Source: Cristatella mucedo (Eukaryota > Bryozoa > Phylactolaemata > Cristatellidae). From it: 62,500 bases of DNA. The DNA is taken from NCBI GenBank assembly GCA_009760855.2, contig WPIO01000027.1:2235001-2297500 (forward strand), read 5' to 3'. Position 1 is the stretch's first letter; every line of letters starts with the position of its first letter. Position numbers and translations under genes: made by a program. Of the stretch, positions 49,592-60,470 are shown in pieces. Under the pieces are notes generated by a model that worked only from the letters and a program-made list of their open reading frames with translations, did no database searches and was not told the origin of the DNA.

Positions 49592-49863
49592 CAGTGGTGG
49601 AGCCAGGGGCAGGAGGGCACTTGCCCGAACCCCCATTCCCCCCATATGCCCAAGCGGTCATCAACGACAAAGTTATATCTATATTCACCTCAACGAGCGG
49701 CCGCCGAGCTCGCGTCAAATAGCCACTATTATTTTCATTCGCTATAATTTTCCGTAAATTGTGGGTTTAGTCCCGTCTACATGAAAATCTCTCGGGTCTT
49801 GCCCCTACATTAAAATTTGTCAGGTCTTGCCCCCCAGATGAAAATCCTGGCTCCAGGGCTCAC
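49592..49863. mobile_element. hAT-like MITE, about 272 bp
   Basis: Left end 'cagtggtggagccagg', right end reversed '...tggagccagg', with inner 'ggcacttgccc' versus 'ggggggcaagacc'. CAGTGG ends are common in hAT elements. The right-hand internal segment repeats 'gtcttgccccc...atgaaaat' twice. A convincing 8-bp target duplication is not seen. A second copy's end is at 34863. Confidence 0.5.
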
Positions 49864-50974
49864 GGGGTGCGAGGCGGCGAGATCCAAGTGTGAATACTTA
49901 CTGCAAGTCACGCCCAGTAAGCCTTGAGGAAAGCAATAACTGTCACTAGGGATATTTATCAATTCTTTGTCCATCAACCCGTAATTCCAGCTATCCATCC
50001 GGTCATACCCTGTATATCTACTTATTTGAAAAACCCGCCCGCCTACTTACCTACCTACCTGTCTATCAATATATTTACATCGCTGTCTGTCCTGTCTGTC
50101 CATTTATCTACCTACTTATTTCTTTACTTTTGGTCTTTCCCGGATTGCAGGTGTTTATGTCTGTGGGCGTGTGTGCACACAGACTGAAGCCGTGCTTGCT
50201 CTCGAATGCTTTGAGTCTTTCTATCTCTTTGACCGTCATTTCTGAGTACCAGTCGCTACCGGTCTAACCACTATGCATTTTCTATATGTCCCTTCTTTCC
50301 CCGTCGCCATCATGCAACAATCTCGCACTGCCTTTGCATGCTTCTTTTACTTTCAATGTAGGCTGGGAGGGCGGGAGGCTCGCTGATTCTACCTCCCATT
50401 TGGACGTACCGTGAAGGGTAATACCAGGCAGCTTGACACGTCCATTCAGTCTTACTCGGATTTGCCACACTGGACGAGGTCAAAGTTTTGCCCCTCCTTG
50501 GCTTAAATCCTAGATACTCCGGTACGTCCTTGTGCCTCGTATATCCAGATCTTTGCATCAATTCAGGCCATTGACCAAGCGCAAATCCCGACTTAAGGTA
50601 AGGAAGCCATAGCTACTGCCTCTCTACGGCGGCTTTGGACATAGTTTACTCCAAAGACAGGGATATTCATGCTTTACCTTCTTGCCAATCAGCCGAGACC
50701 GAACGCACGATGTCTCCAAGCACGCGGGTCACAAAGTCACCGGTTGTCGAGTCACTTAAGCTGAACAGACTCCATCAAGGAGTGCTGGTCGGATGCCCCC
50801 AAGCACGAACAGTCTCAGGTCAAAGACCTGCCCGTGTCACCCATCACCATCCGCAGTAGTTAGTTATCCTATCTGGGCTTGCAGGGTGCAAACTATTGAG
50901 TGCTGAAGCACTACTTGCAAGGCTTGCGAATATTTCCATGAGAATTAAGAGAGTAGGTAATTACTGCTGGGTTC

Positions 50975-50975
<1 letters not shown>
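49864..50975. other. no gene seen
   Basis: Contains a short CTAC/CCTA-rich patch (50035-50120). Otherwise unremarkable. Confidence 0.35.
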
Positions 50976-50978
<3 letters not shown>

Positions 50979-51070
<92 letters not shown>

Positions 51071-51084
51071 GAGAGAGCGCGCGA

Positions 51085-51123
<39 letters not shown>
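50979..51123. repeat. (GA)n-(GACA)n microsatellite
   Basis: GA repeats 50979-51076, an interruption 'gcgcgcgaag', GA again, then ACAG units to 51123. Confidence 0.93.
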
Positions 51124-52654
51124 GCGAAAGAGACGAGAGAGAATTTGGGTGTAGGTCAGGCCTATGCATGGTTTAGTCTTCACGAGGAAACAGACAGCCA
51201 AAGGTTCGACAGAGAGCTGTATTAGCCGGTCAAGACATCGTGAAAGATGCGTCATAACCATAATTAACTAAGATTAAGTCGGTATGCCAACTCATGGCTA
51301 GGGCCTTTAACTTCGTCTGCAGCTCTTAGCTAGCTCCTGACTTTAATGCCCAGCTTCTCTCCCTTGTCAAGGAATGTGATCTCGTCGAAAAGTTGAGCCT
51401 CTTCGAGCCTGGCTGGCTGGCCTATTTTCACTGGCCTATTTTCACGCACGCTGAGAGCACGAGCAGCTTGCTGCTCGAGCAGTTTTCTTTAACCTCGCTG
51501 TCGGCGGCGGCGGCGAATTTACTTGCTGCATCCGCCTCTATAGCGCTTCTCTTACGAGCGCTTCGCCGCGGCCGCTAATTTGGTGACGTCGTCGATTTCT
51601 AGCTCCTGAGTTGCAAGGCGCCTTAAACTCGGCTCAGAGACGTGTCGACCAATCCGTGGGGCTTCCCCGACTTAAGATGAACTCAAATAATTCAGAATCG
51701 CAGTACTCGCAGGAGTCGACTACATTTCACCTCGTTCTCTTAATGAGCTGAGTCAGACAGTAGTCTGACCTCTGCCTGACGGTTTTATTAATAAGGCTAC
51801 ACATAGAAATTGTGAACGCCAAGTCCGGAGACAGCGAGCCTCGTTAAAGCCCGCGATCGAACCTTCAGCTCGTATGCACCACGAATCTAAAACTGGACGA
51901 ATAGTTATTTTAAACTGAGGGCTGAACCTTGATCTATCTGGCCCCTGGGAAATTAGTCTATGGGTGCAAAAGCCCATCGAATGCCCACTGGTATGCGCAA
52001 GGTAACGAGCTGCCGGTTTACATATAGTTTGCCTAGAAACGCATCGATGAGATAATCTCACAGCTACGAGCCATCTCTACGTCAGTCTGGCATTAGCTTG
52101 ACCTAGTACTCTCTGCCACGTTGTTGCCCTAGACAGGGCACATTACCTTCCTCATCCGGCCCCTCCAATCTGCTCTCAAGCTCCACGTGGCTTCTCAGAT
52201 GTGAGGGCAAGCTAGGCACTAACGAAAGGTCTAGCGAAGGACTGCCTCTCTTTTTAACAGTCTAAAATAGCTTTTCTCAAATGTTGCTGGCTGCCTAATT
52301 CCTAACGGCACCGAAAGCCTAGGCTTCAGTATGTTATAGGCAACTCTACTACTCTGTCTTCAACTTTTGCGGTGTAAAAGCTGAAAGTAATGCATGCATA
52401 CATCAAATGGCCGCGAATCGTCGGCCTTGGTGACCGCAGACTGCTGCCGATAGCTCTGCGAAGAACGACCTGATCTGTTCCCGCCCGACTGCGACTGCCC
52501 GCACGAGTCTTACTGAAGAAGTACCCAGAGTACCCAGCAGCTCAAGACCAGACAGGGTCGGCCATTCGATGGTCCACTTTTGCCTCGGTGTCAGCTTGGC
52601 AAAAGTAGATACTGACAGACGACCGATTCTAAACGAGGAGCGGTACCAAAGACC
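51124..52654. other. no gene recognised
   Basis: A 102-codon minus frame (51753-52061) and others without recognisable features. Confidence 0.35.
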
Positions 52655-53047
52655 TTGAGCGGCCCCTTCACCCTTTCACTACGAATGTTGGGTTTGAGGA
52701 GCAGGGACAGGCCCGTCGGTCAGACAGCCAGGCTCCAGCTGGCAACGAATGCAGCGATACATAGCATTACGTACTCGCCGACTTGTCGCCGTGCGACCAG
52801 TTCGAAGCCACGAGCAGCACCTTTGAATGATTGGCATGTTTACTCTGTATGGCTGTCGTATGGCTCATTGGTCTTGCTTCGGCGTCACCTGGGCGCCGTG
52901 CTCACGGTCTTAGTACTGTGCTCCTATCGTAAGTTCCTTTGTTCGGATGAGCAAACTCGGCAAACACAAGCAGCGTGTGCTATCTTCTACCCATCTCTTC
53001 CGAACCCATTATATAACTCGGTGCGCAGAAAGAATCGATTCAGCTGA
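52655..53047 (+). CDS. unrecognised open frame, 130 codons, doubtful
   Basis: The longest non-repeat ATG frame in this part of the window. It contains a hydrophobic stretch (SLVLLRRHLGAVLTVLVL, about residues 71-88) that could be a membrane segment, an arginine-rich N-terminus and a tail ending RRKNRFS. No domain or family is recognised and no splice context supports it. No codon preference was measured. It may well be a chance frame. Confidence 0.12.
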   Translation: MSGPFTLSLRMLGLRSRDRPVGQTARLQLATNAAIHSITYSPTCRRATSSKPRAAPLNDWHVYSVWLSYGSLVLLRRHLGAVLTVLVLCSYRKFLCSDEQTRQTQAACAIFYPSLPNPLYNSVRRKNRFS

Positions 53048-53953
53048 CCGTATAGGTAGGCTACAGAATAACGCATTTGACCCTGACCCTGACCAGACCA
53101 GCAGCCGGTAGCAGCAACAAAAGCAACAACCAGAGACTGTGAGGGCAGCTGTATAATCAATGCACGCCTGAGTCTTTCGACATTCCGTAGACCTAATTAC
53201 GCCCTAGTTCGTCGAGTAGCAACCTATTTAATTTTGAATGTGAGTGCTTGAGTTCATCGCTAAATGCAAGGAGGTATTCATAGTATGAGTACAGCAGGAC
53301 AGGTAAGGCGAGTGTCGTTTAAAATAGCTGGAGAGATAATTTACTAATTGGGATATATAGCCACTGCATGCACTCTCATAATTGACGTTGAACATTAAAT
53401 TGTGCAGACAATTATGAAATACTGATGAACTTCCTCAGGGTGTTCTTCACATGAATGCCGTGGGGTTTATCTCTAAGTAGAGTAGACCAAAATTAAGTGC
53501 CTGACTGGTACAGTCAGTCTAATTAGCAGTGATCTGAAGACTGGTGAGTCAATAAGGCTCAGCCTATGCGAAGCTATATGCTTATGTGCATGGTCTTTAA
53601 TTTTCAAATTGAATATCGTTGACAAGTACTTTTTTCACGTATAAGCTAGTACATAGTATGCATATTGACTTGATTCATGTGTGGAAATATTAATATTAAT
53701 CTAATAAATATAACAATAAGTACGTCTGTATATAGCATCCTATAATAGCTAAATACATGTATGAGCAATATATTATATACGTACAAGTAATATATGCTGA
53801 TATATATGTAATAAATAAAATCTAATGTACATGTTTATGTATATATATTATCAGGATAATAGGAGTCTTAAAACAATTGTATAATACCATAAGATGGGTC
53901 CATCTCTAATGCACTTCACATTGGGTGGAAATGAACCATGTAAACTAATTAGT

Positions 53954-53961
53954 GGTTAGAG
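53954..53961. other. left target-site duplication (ggttagag)
   Basis: Eight bases directly before the SPIN-like element, identical to 54156-54163. Confidence 0.8.
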
Positions 53962-54155
53962 CAGTGGTTCTTAACCTTCCTAATGCCGCGACCTTTTAAT
54001 ACAGTTAATCATGTCGTGGCGACCCTCAATCATAAAATTATTTTGTGCAAAATGTGAAAAATGCGTGTTTTCCGATGGTCTTAGGCGACCCCTGTGAAAG
54101 GGTCGTTTGACTGCCAGATGGGGTCACGAGCGATGCACAGGTTAAGACTCACATG
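53962..54155 (+). mobile_element. SPIN-like hAT MITE, 194 bp
   Basis: Starts 'cagtggttcttaacc', then 'taatgccgcgacc', 'aatacagtt', 'ataaaattatttt', and on the right side 'gtgttttccgatgg', 'tcttaggcgacccctg', 'gaaagggtcgtt', ending 'caggttaagactcacatg'. From memory this is the non-autonomous form of SPIN ('space invaders'), a hAT family found patchily in mammals, reptiles, amphibians, and some invertebrates and explained by horizontal transfer. An 8-bp direct repeat flanks it, the hAT hallmark. The right terminal repeat is partly eroded (actcacatg where the family has aaccactg) and the middle is shortened. It has no coding capacity. Confidence 0.85.
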
Positions 54156-54163
54156 GGTTAGAG
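54156..54163. other. right target-site duplication (ggttagag)
   Basis: Eight bases directly after the SPIN-like element, identical to those at 53954-53961. Confidence 0.8.
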
Positions 54164-54239
54164 CATGCACAATTGCAGCAGCTATCAGGACATAAAGGAC
54201 AACGTTCTCGGAGTGAAGCAAACTCGGAACATGTGGCTC

Positions 54240-54480
54240 TACTTTTAATATCACCTTAGGAGTTTTTGTCAAGTCAGTAGATAGAGTTCTAGGCTTTATG
54301 TGGACGAGAACTAAGGGCACGGTCACCCGGATGTTTTGGAGGTAAGCTAGAGAAAGACCGAAGAGCCACAACGAAAGTCAGAAAGAAGAAAGAGGAGTCA
54401 AAAAGTCAAACGACTCGAGTCAGAGGGAAGGGTGGTACGATTGAAAGCCTGGGAAGTGGGATGGGTGGGCAAGTATTTCA
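54240..54480 (-). mobile_element. LINE fragment, minus strand
   Basis: 'gtcaagtcagtagatag', 'gagttctaggctttatg', 'gaactaagggcacggtc' follow the LINE segment that ends the coding part (compare 20995-21075). Confidence 0.55.
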
Positions 54481-55495
54481 GCAAGCCGGATCAACAGAAC
54501 TAAAGAAAGGGGAGCGACTGACTAATTCGTGTACTTACCAATTCTACAGAAAATACCCCTACTGATTTGTCTTTAAGTGGCTTCGAATGATCCTGCCTAT
54601 AAGGGTTGCTCGACACAAATCATTGCATTTTCCTGACCTGCTGTTCTAGTCTCATTCATGTCGTTGGTGCACGAAAGAGGGCAAATGGGCCGTGGCCTCT
54701 TGGGCCTACCTGTGCTCGGTAGCTAAGATGCCCAACATGCCCTTTCAGCTTTTCTTTGATTGGCCACCTCTACAAAGGTCAAGGTCAGTGCCCTTCTTGG
54801 GCTCAAAGCATGAGAGGATCTTGGCTTAGTTTGTAAGCATGCACTGAGCCGAAAGCTCCGGATAGGTCACTGTCAGTGGTAACATGCACGAGAAATGCTG
54901 TTGTGGCAACATCATTAGCCAGAAGCTAAGCTTAAGCAATATGTCACCACATCAGCCCTGTGCAGGATCTTTGTAGTGCTGGATTGGACAGAACCCATGT
55001 TTTGTCAGGCTGAGAAGCCAAACTTACAGTCTGCATCCAAGCAAGAGGATGTAAGTTTAAGAGCTGGACAGGTGAACACCTTAACAAAAATGCATCCACC
55101 TTAAGAATGAACACAAGACAAGTGAAGTGAATTCTGCTGCCTCTGCTGGCCTTCCCTGACTCACAGCAAGCTAACATCCCTCACAGCAGGTGATTCTGCT
55201 CTGATAACATGGAGCTGATCGTTAATGGCTGTCAGCCTTCCCCCAAAGCCTTTACATTTCATTACGGCAAGCCCTGATGACCACAAAACCAGACGTTATG
55301 TAAAGCTGATACTTCTACCTCGTGTCATCAGCCTACATTTATCACCATGCAGGACCTGAGGTACAGTATTGACGTCATTGCAACTGAACTGGGAATAACA
55401 GTTGTCCAACCACTAATAGCCTAGAACCATAGACTACCTTCTTTTGACCCACCATTTGCGACCTAAAGCCTTCACTGCTCACTTGAGCCCCAGTT
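54481..55495. other. no gene seen
   Basis: No repeat or coding signal recognised. Confidence 0.35.
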
Positions 55496-55499
55496 TATA

Positions 55500-55548
<49 letters not shown>

Positions 55549-55552
55549 GCAC
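55500..55552. repeat. (CT)n-(CA)n microsatellite
   Basis: CT repeats followed directly by CA repeats. A C run lies further on at 55653-55666. Confidence 0.9.
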
Positions 55553-55666
55553 ATCTCTTTGAGCAGATAACATGGCTGCACGCTCGGAAGGAGTTGAGGT
55601 TGCCACGGATTCATAGAAGCAAAATCGGCTTATGACTGAGAAGACTCACCCCACCCCCCCCCCCCC

Positions 55667-56310
55667 GACTCCCTATCCACTTTAATTATGATAAGGGCAT
55701 TATGAGTCATGAGTCATTGCACTGCTTCTTGCTCTGTTGTATGCTTGTAACGAGTCTGCCAGAGTAGAACTTGGTATCAAACATAGTAGACGTTGAATTC
55801 TTCACACCATACTACTCATAAGCCTAATTGCCATGCACAGTCTATCTCCTGCAGTCAAACGTCAATGGCTCGATGATTATAGTCGCCCGGCATAACACTA
55901 TCGATCGAAAGATACTCATTGGGCGATTAAGAACAAGCCAGTCTAGCTGATAAAGCTCTGGTATCGTTGAGTTATACCTATCCTGTCACTCCAGTCTGTA
56001 TCGTGGTGTACTCATATCTCATCTAGAAGATCCTTCACCGGTGACCTTTCGAATGGATCTGTCCTTAGTCTGTGCGCTGTTCTGCATTTGTACAGCCCCT
56101 CTGCATAGGTTAATTCAGACCCACAGCATCGGTTTTTTCAGCAAAGTAATTTCTTTTGCATAATGACGATATCAGTCTTTTTTCCTCCTGCAATTACACT
56201 TCTTTTGCTGCAGTCCAACGCTACTACTGCTATGCTACTCAAAAATTAGGCTATTCTCCTAAAGCTACATTTACTAGTATTCACAGGTCACAATTTTTTC
56301 AGAGAAAAAT
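55667..56310. other. no gene seen
   Basis: No repeat or coding signal recognised. Confidence 0.35.
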
Positions 56311-56314
56311 AACA

Positions 56315-56475
56315 GCTGATTTAACAGCTTCATTTGTGTTCAGAAGAGCCGTCAAGGGACGGCTATCAGCAGCGCCTGCTGTTGGCAATAAAGAATCTCC
56401 CACTGCAGGATTCGAACCTACGACCTTGGTCATGAAGGGCAACCGTCATACCACCTGGGGTATCACGGCTCCAAA
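56315..56475 (-). mobile_element. SINE-B, minus strand, near full length
   Basis: On the minus strand: 'gtgataccccaggtgg', 'catgaccaaggtcgtagg', B box 'ggttcgaatcctgcag', 'tgggagattctttattgcc', 'gacggctcttctgaac', 'aatgaagctgttaaatc', 'agctgttat'. It includes the full head and tail. The plus-strand frame at 56156-56491 is its shadow. Confidence 0.75.
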
Positions 56476-56904
56476 AAAATCCTACTGCTGACAGCGAGGT
56501 TGTTACCCTCGTCTTATGACTTCGCCAAACGCGACTGATTTCTCAGCTACCCCCCCCCCCCCCCCGCAACACTTGAGGCTACGTGACTAACCTCCTATAA
56601 TGATTATGATGCTATTGTGTGTTCGTATTTAAACATGGTATGATCATTCCAGTTTGGGAGGTAGTCCAACCAATCTTGGATCCAGAAAATGCAACCACGC
56701 AATCTCCAGCCTTACTGTCACTCAATCATGGAATTACCGATGGAGATATGTGAGTTCAAATAAAGCATCACATTCTTGCAGATTAAATATAGGATAGATG
56801 CATGCTTGCTTATAAAAATCAAATATGTGTATGGATTATGTAAATATATACACTGTATTTGTCTGCATGCCTCTATTCTTAATTCCACAAGTCACAGAGA
56901 CTAC

Positions 56905-57067
56905 ATGGCTGTTAAGCTGGAGACTTTTCTATTGGTTAAGGTGCTCGAATTTCACTATCCACATCCTGGGTTTGAGTACTGAAGCAATGCTTTATTTAGC
57001 ACCGATAGCCGTTAAGGTTATTCTGCTGCTAAATAATTGAGGCTGTTAAAATAGCTAACCTTTATTT
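56905..57067 (+). mobile_element. SINE-B
   Basis: A box 'ttggttaaggtgctcg' (56933), B box 'tgggtttgagtactg', body 'gcaatgctttatttagc', 'ccgttaaggttattctgc', tail 'gaggctgttaaaatagc', 'taaccttt'. This copy shows that the SINE-B head shares the A-box core 'ggttaaggtgctcg' with SINE-A. Confidence 0.75.
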
Positions 57068-57126
57068 ATAGCACTCTGAAAACCCGATCTGTTTTTGTTG
57101 TAAAACCTGCTCGGGTTTTAGCTTTA

Positions 57127-57205
57127 CACACACGACACATGCAATCACAATTCACATGGATTTTAGCTTTACACACACACACTCACACACACACGCGCGC
57201 AATCA
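57127..57205. repeat. (CA)n microsatellite with duplicated flank
   Basis: 'ttttagctttacacacac' occurs twice (about 57115 and 57161), the second with a longer CA tract. Confidence 0.8.
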
Positions 57206-57418
57206 CAACTCATGCAATAGCATCCATTTAAGCGAGTGCACTAGCACGTGCATGCATAACGTCGTGTGCAGGAAGCATGCTAACTATATTGCTGCCGTGC
57301 TATGGGAAGCAGCTACACCATTGGCCTCTTGATTAGGATAGAGCCTATAGCTAGGGAGCCATGGGAGCAAACCTATGAGCTACGTTTTGGCAAAGCCAAA
57401 TGAAAAATCTGCAACTGA

Positions 57419-57790
57419 GCTCCGCATGATGCTTCTGGGTGCTTTGCAAAAGAAGCGAATGCAGCTGCAGCTGCTTTCATTCTGGAAACAGCTGCAGCTA
57501 GGAAAGGACAGCTTAATAAATAGCCTACCTGATCGGGGTTGCTTGTGGCTGCAGCAGCAGCTGCTGCTGCAGATCAGAAGGTGATGCAGCCTTTAGCTAA
57601 GGAAGAACCCTGTATGGCCAATTGGCATTTGGCGTATTTAGGAGCTGCTAACAATGCGGTTGCTGAAGCTAAAGCTGCTTAGAATGATTCTGCTGCTGCA
57701 GCAGCTGCTGCAGCAGCTGCTGCTACTCCTGAGTAGAGGTATGCGCTGCTAAATCACCAGTTAGAAGCATGTGAAATGGCAACTGACTGA
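57419..57790 (+). pseudogene. alanine-rich coding-like frame broken by five stops
   Basis: One frame reads continuously in a coding-like way: FAKEANAAAAAFILETAAARK, AAAAAAADQKVMQPLAKEEP, MANWHLAYLGAANNAVAEAK, an 11-Ala run, and RYALLNHQLEACEMATD. It is interrupted by TAG at 57521, 57680 and 57734 and TGA at 57530 and 57788. The frame has no ATG at its start. It could be a decayed Ala-rich exon or chance from GCTGCA repeats. TAG is a genuine stop here (NUAK ends in TAG), so recoding is unlikely. Family unknown. Confidence 0.3.
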
Positions 57791-57875
57791 CCATTCTTAC
57801 TGCGAATGCATGCACACCAGCATAAAATGAATGCACCCATTCTAAAGAGCTGCTATACACACAGGTATCCACAGC

Positions 57876-58659
57876 TTGCTCGCGTGGAAAGGCAGGCATA
57901 GCACCAAAAGTAACCAGCTCCTTTTAAGTTGGCTGAGAGCTGCAGTGGCTTCAGTGACGACTGAGCAGCATGTATTGCCCTTGCACAGAGCTTCTGGTAG
58001 CTATTCGCTTCTGCTAGCAGCGTCCACTTCCGGCTCCCATCTAGTTTTCAACTACCTCCAAAGTGTGGCCTGCCGAGGCTGCTTTCTGGCAGACGTCGTG
58101 TGCTTTGACGTCGATGTCGATGGACCAAGATTAAGAATGGCTGTCGGCCTTCGAGTCTAACTGTTCACATATAGCACAGCATGATGATGCCTTGTTTGGA
58201 CTGGTGCTCGAACGAAACTTAATGCTCAGTTGCAATCCAGTCTGCCTACGTATATTCTATGGCTGCCTCTGCCTCCATCACAGCAGCCCAAGAAATACTG
58301 TTGACAGCTGGCCGATGAAGAAACCTGCAGCCTCTCTGAACTTGCATTGCAGGACCGTGATCAGTGAACGAACGTCCATCGATAACTGCGTGCATACAGC
58401 TCCAGCATTTCTCGGCGTTGCCGAACTAGTCAAGGTTCCCTCAGCAATAGTACCCAGTGGGGAACAGCAGAATGTATCCGGGTCAATTTCTGCTCGTGGG
58501 CGGACCGATGGTGTCAGCTCAGGCACCTCTGCCAGTAGGCCAGGTGCTCAGCTACCACGGCTGCAAATGCAATTAGCAGCCCTACAGTCGTCACTGGAAG
58601 CTTGCCTTCAGGTCTCTAATGAATGGAACTGCTTTCTCGAGATGGACCTTAGGCCGTAG
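57876..58659 (+). CDS. two overlapping exon-like frames, unrecognised
   Basis: Frames 57876-58160 (94 codons, ending GPRLRMAVGLRV) and 58192-58659 (155 codons). The second contains AFLGVAELVKVPSAIVPSG, a Ser/Gly-rich patch and a possible amphipathic helix LPRLQMQLAALQSSLEACLQ near its end. A minus-strand frame (58278-58526) looks equally natural, so strand is not settled. No domain recognised. I did not identify flanking splice sites. Confidence 0.2.
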
Positions 58660-58846
58660 ACTGTAGGCTTCTTATATAGAGGGACAATCCTGCTGTCACA
58701 TGTCATGTTTCCACCTGCCACCTATTGCTTGCCTGCCCACCTATGTACCTACCTCCAGCTACCTCATGCCACGTGTCATGGTTTCTCTTTAAGCTTATTA
58801 TAGAGGCTTAATGGCCGAAGCCACTGGCAAGCAACGACATTTCCCA

Positions 58847-59119
58847 CTAGAAGCTGCAGTCTAGGCCACTGCTTTCAGCCAAGCTCCACTGCCCTGCTTG
58901 GGTCAACAGCTCAGCGTCCGCTGCCACCTCCTGCTTGACCTGCTGCTGCTGATCTTGGGCGTGTTCGGATTGGCAACAGTCTTGGCTGGATGCTTCGGAG
59001 CGATCTGGGCTAGCCGACATGCCTAATGTTAGGGACTCAGAGGCCCAGATGGTGCTGAGGTGCATCGTGTGGGCAGAGCACTGGTGCAGACAAGAGCTGG
59101 TTCTTTGCCTGCTGCTCAC
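58847..59119 (-). CDS. exon-like frame, unrecognised
   Basis: 90 codons, mostly Ser/Gln/Glu-rich (SASPDRSEASSQ, QDQQQQVKQEVAADAELL) and ending GLDCSF with a TAG stop. A possible splice acceptor (taacattag|gc) on the minus strand would open it at about 59028, giving about 60 codons including an ATG. It could be the last exon of a minus-strand gene continuing to the right. No family is recognised. Confidence 0.22.
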   Translation of the reverse strand: MSSRQRTSSCLHQCSAHTMHLSTIWASESLTLGMSASPDRSEASSQDCCQSEHAQDQQQQVKQEVAADAELLTQAGQWSLAESSGLDCSF

Positions 59120-59899
59120 TCGGGATTGCTGCCGTGCTGCAGGAGCCGCCCAGTGACGATACTCTGTCTATGGCCAGCAGGCAGTCCCTCATTCGGCCCC
59201 CATGGGGTCATCATCAGCAGCAGCAGCAGTAGCAGCAGCAGTATCGCTGGCTGCAGCAAGGCGGTTGCAGGCCAGCAACTAGCTGCACCCAGGACGAACG
59301 AACGTAGGAACTGTATCAAGCATAGCAGCTGCACACTTATCTGCTGGCAACAGCGGAATAACAGTGGCCTCAGCCTCTGGCTACATGCTGACGCAGCAAT
59401 ATCTGCTCAGCAGCAAGGTTGAACAATGAGCAGCTATGTTGACAGTACCCATCCAAGCAGCATACTGCAGTGCCGGCAGCTGTATTCAATCTGACACTTA
59501 AATGAGCACCCACCTGCCCTCTGGCCTGCCTGCCCACTACACCACGAGCCAAATCCCTCTCTGCCAGAATGAGGCAGTGCTGATGCAAGTTCACCTGCCT
59601 CACACCTGTCTTCACCTGTCTTAATACCTTAATTAGAGCGCTCCTGAACCACTGCTATTTTCATCCTACCAGCCTCTACGTAGCAACTCAAGGGATGCTG
59701 CTGCCCCAGGGCAGTGGCTAGCTTGTGCAATTAAGTCGCAGTGCAGAGCATTTTATGCATATTGCCTAAAGCAATTCTTGCATGCCCAGTAATAGCCATT
59801 TGTGCTTAGCGAATCTACGATAGATTCTAAAGCCGCTTGATTTTGCTGTGTATAATTATCTGCATGCTTGCCTGCGTTCTGCTTGTCCTCCCACTCACG

Positions 59900-59914
59900 T
59901 GTGTGTGTGCGCTC

Positions 59915-59965
<51 letters not shown>

Positions 59966-59996
59966 TGTGTGCGCGCGTGCGCGTGTGTGCACGCGC
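59900..59996. repeat. (GT)n microsatellite
   Basis: GT repeats at 59917-59963, then GT/GC mixed to 59996. Confidence 0.9.
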
Positions 59997-60274
59997 GAGC
60001 GGAAAGAACTCACGTGTCTATGTCTGTGTCTTTGCATGTGTCTGTGTATCTATGTCTGCATGCTTTACTCTGTGGCATGGACGTTTGAGGTGCAATTTCT
60101 TGTGACAAATAGATCAAAAACAATGTCGGTAGTGGCAATGGCAGTGTCAACTGTTTGGGTAATTAACCTTGTAACTGGTTGCAGGCTGCCTGCTGAGCAG
60201 TTATGGTACAATACTGTGCACGTACGGTTGAAAAATTCCATACAGAACAGCCGTTCTATTCTGCCGTGACCAGA

Positions 60275-60350
60275 CATATCTCACGCCCTTCACAAAAGAG
60301 ATTGAGTTCTCTGAGGATGCTTTATCAAGTGCATTATTATTATTATTGTG
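60275..60350 (+). mobile_element. LINE 3' tail
   Basis: 'acaaaagagattgagttc', 'tctgaggatgctttatc', 'aagtgcattattatta'. Only the last 75 bp of the LINE is present. Confidence 0.7.
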
Positions 60351-60470
60351 TCAAACTGCTCTAGGAAGAATATTAGCCAAACTGCCGAAACTTTAGATGA
60401 GCTACAGTCGCATCGCTACAGCATATAGATGCCAACCTTTGTAATTGTAAATTCTCACTCAATATATATT

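Noticed and set aside
57419-57790. Reassigned TAG codon as an explanation for stops
   Set aside because: NUAK terminates with TAG, and TGA also interrupts the frame, so decay or chance is simpler.
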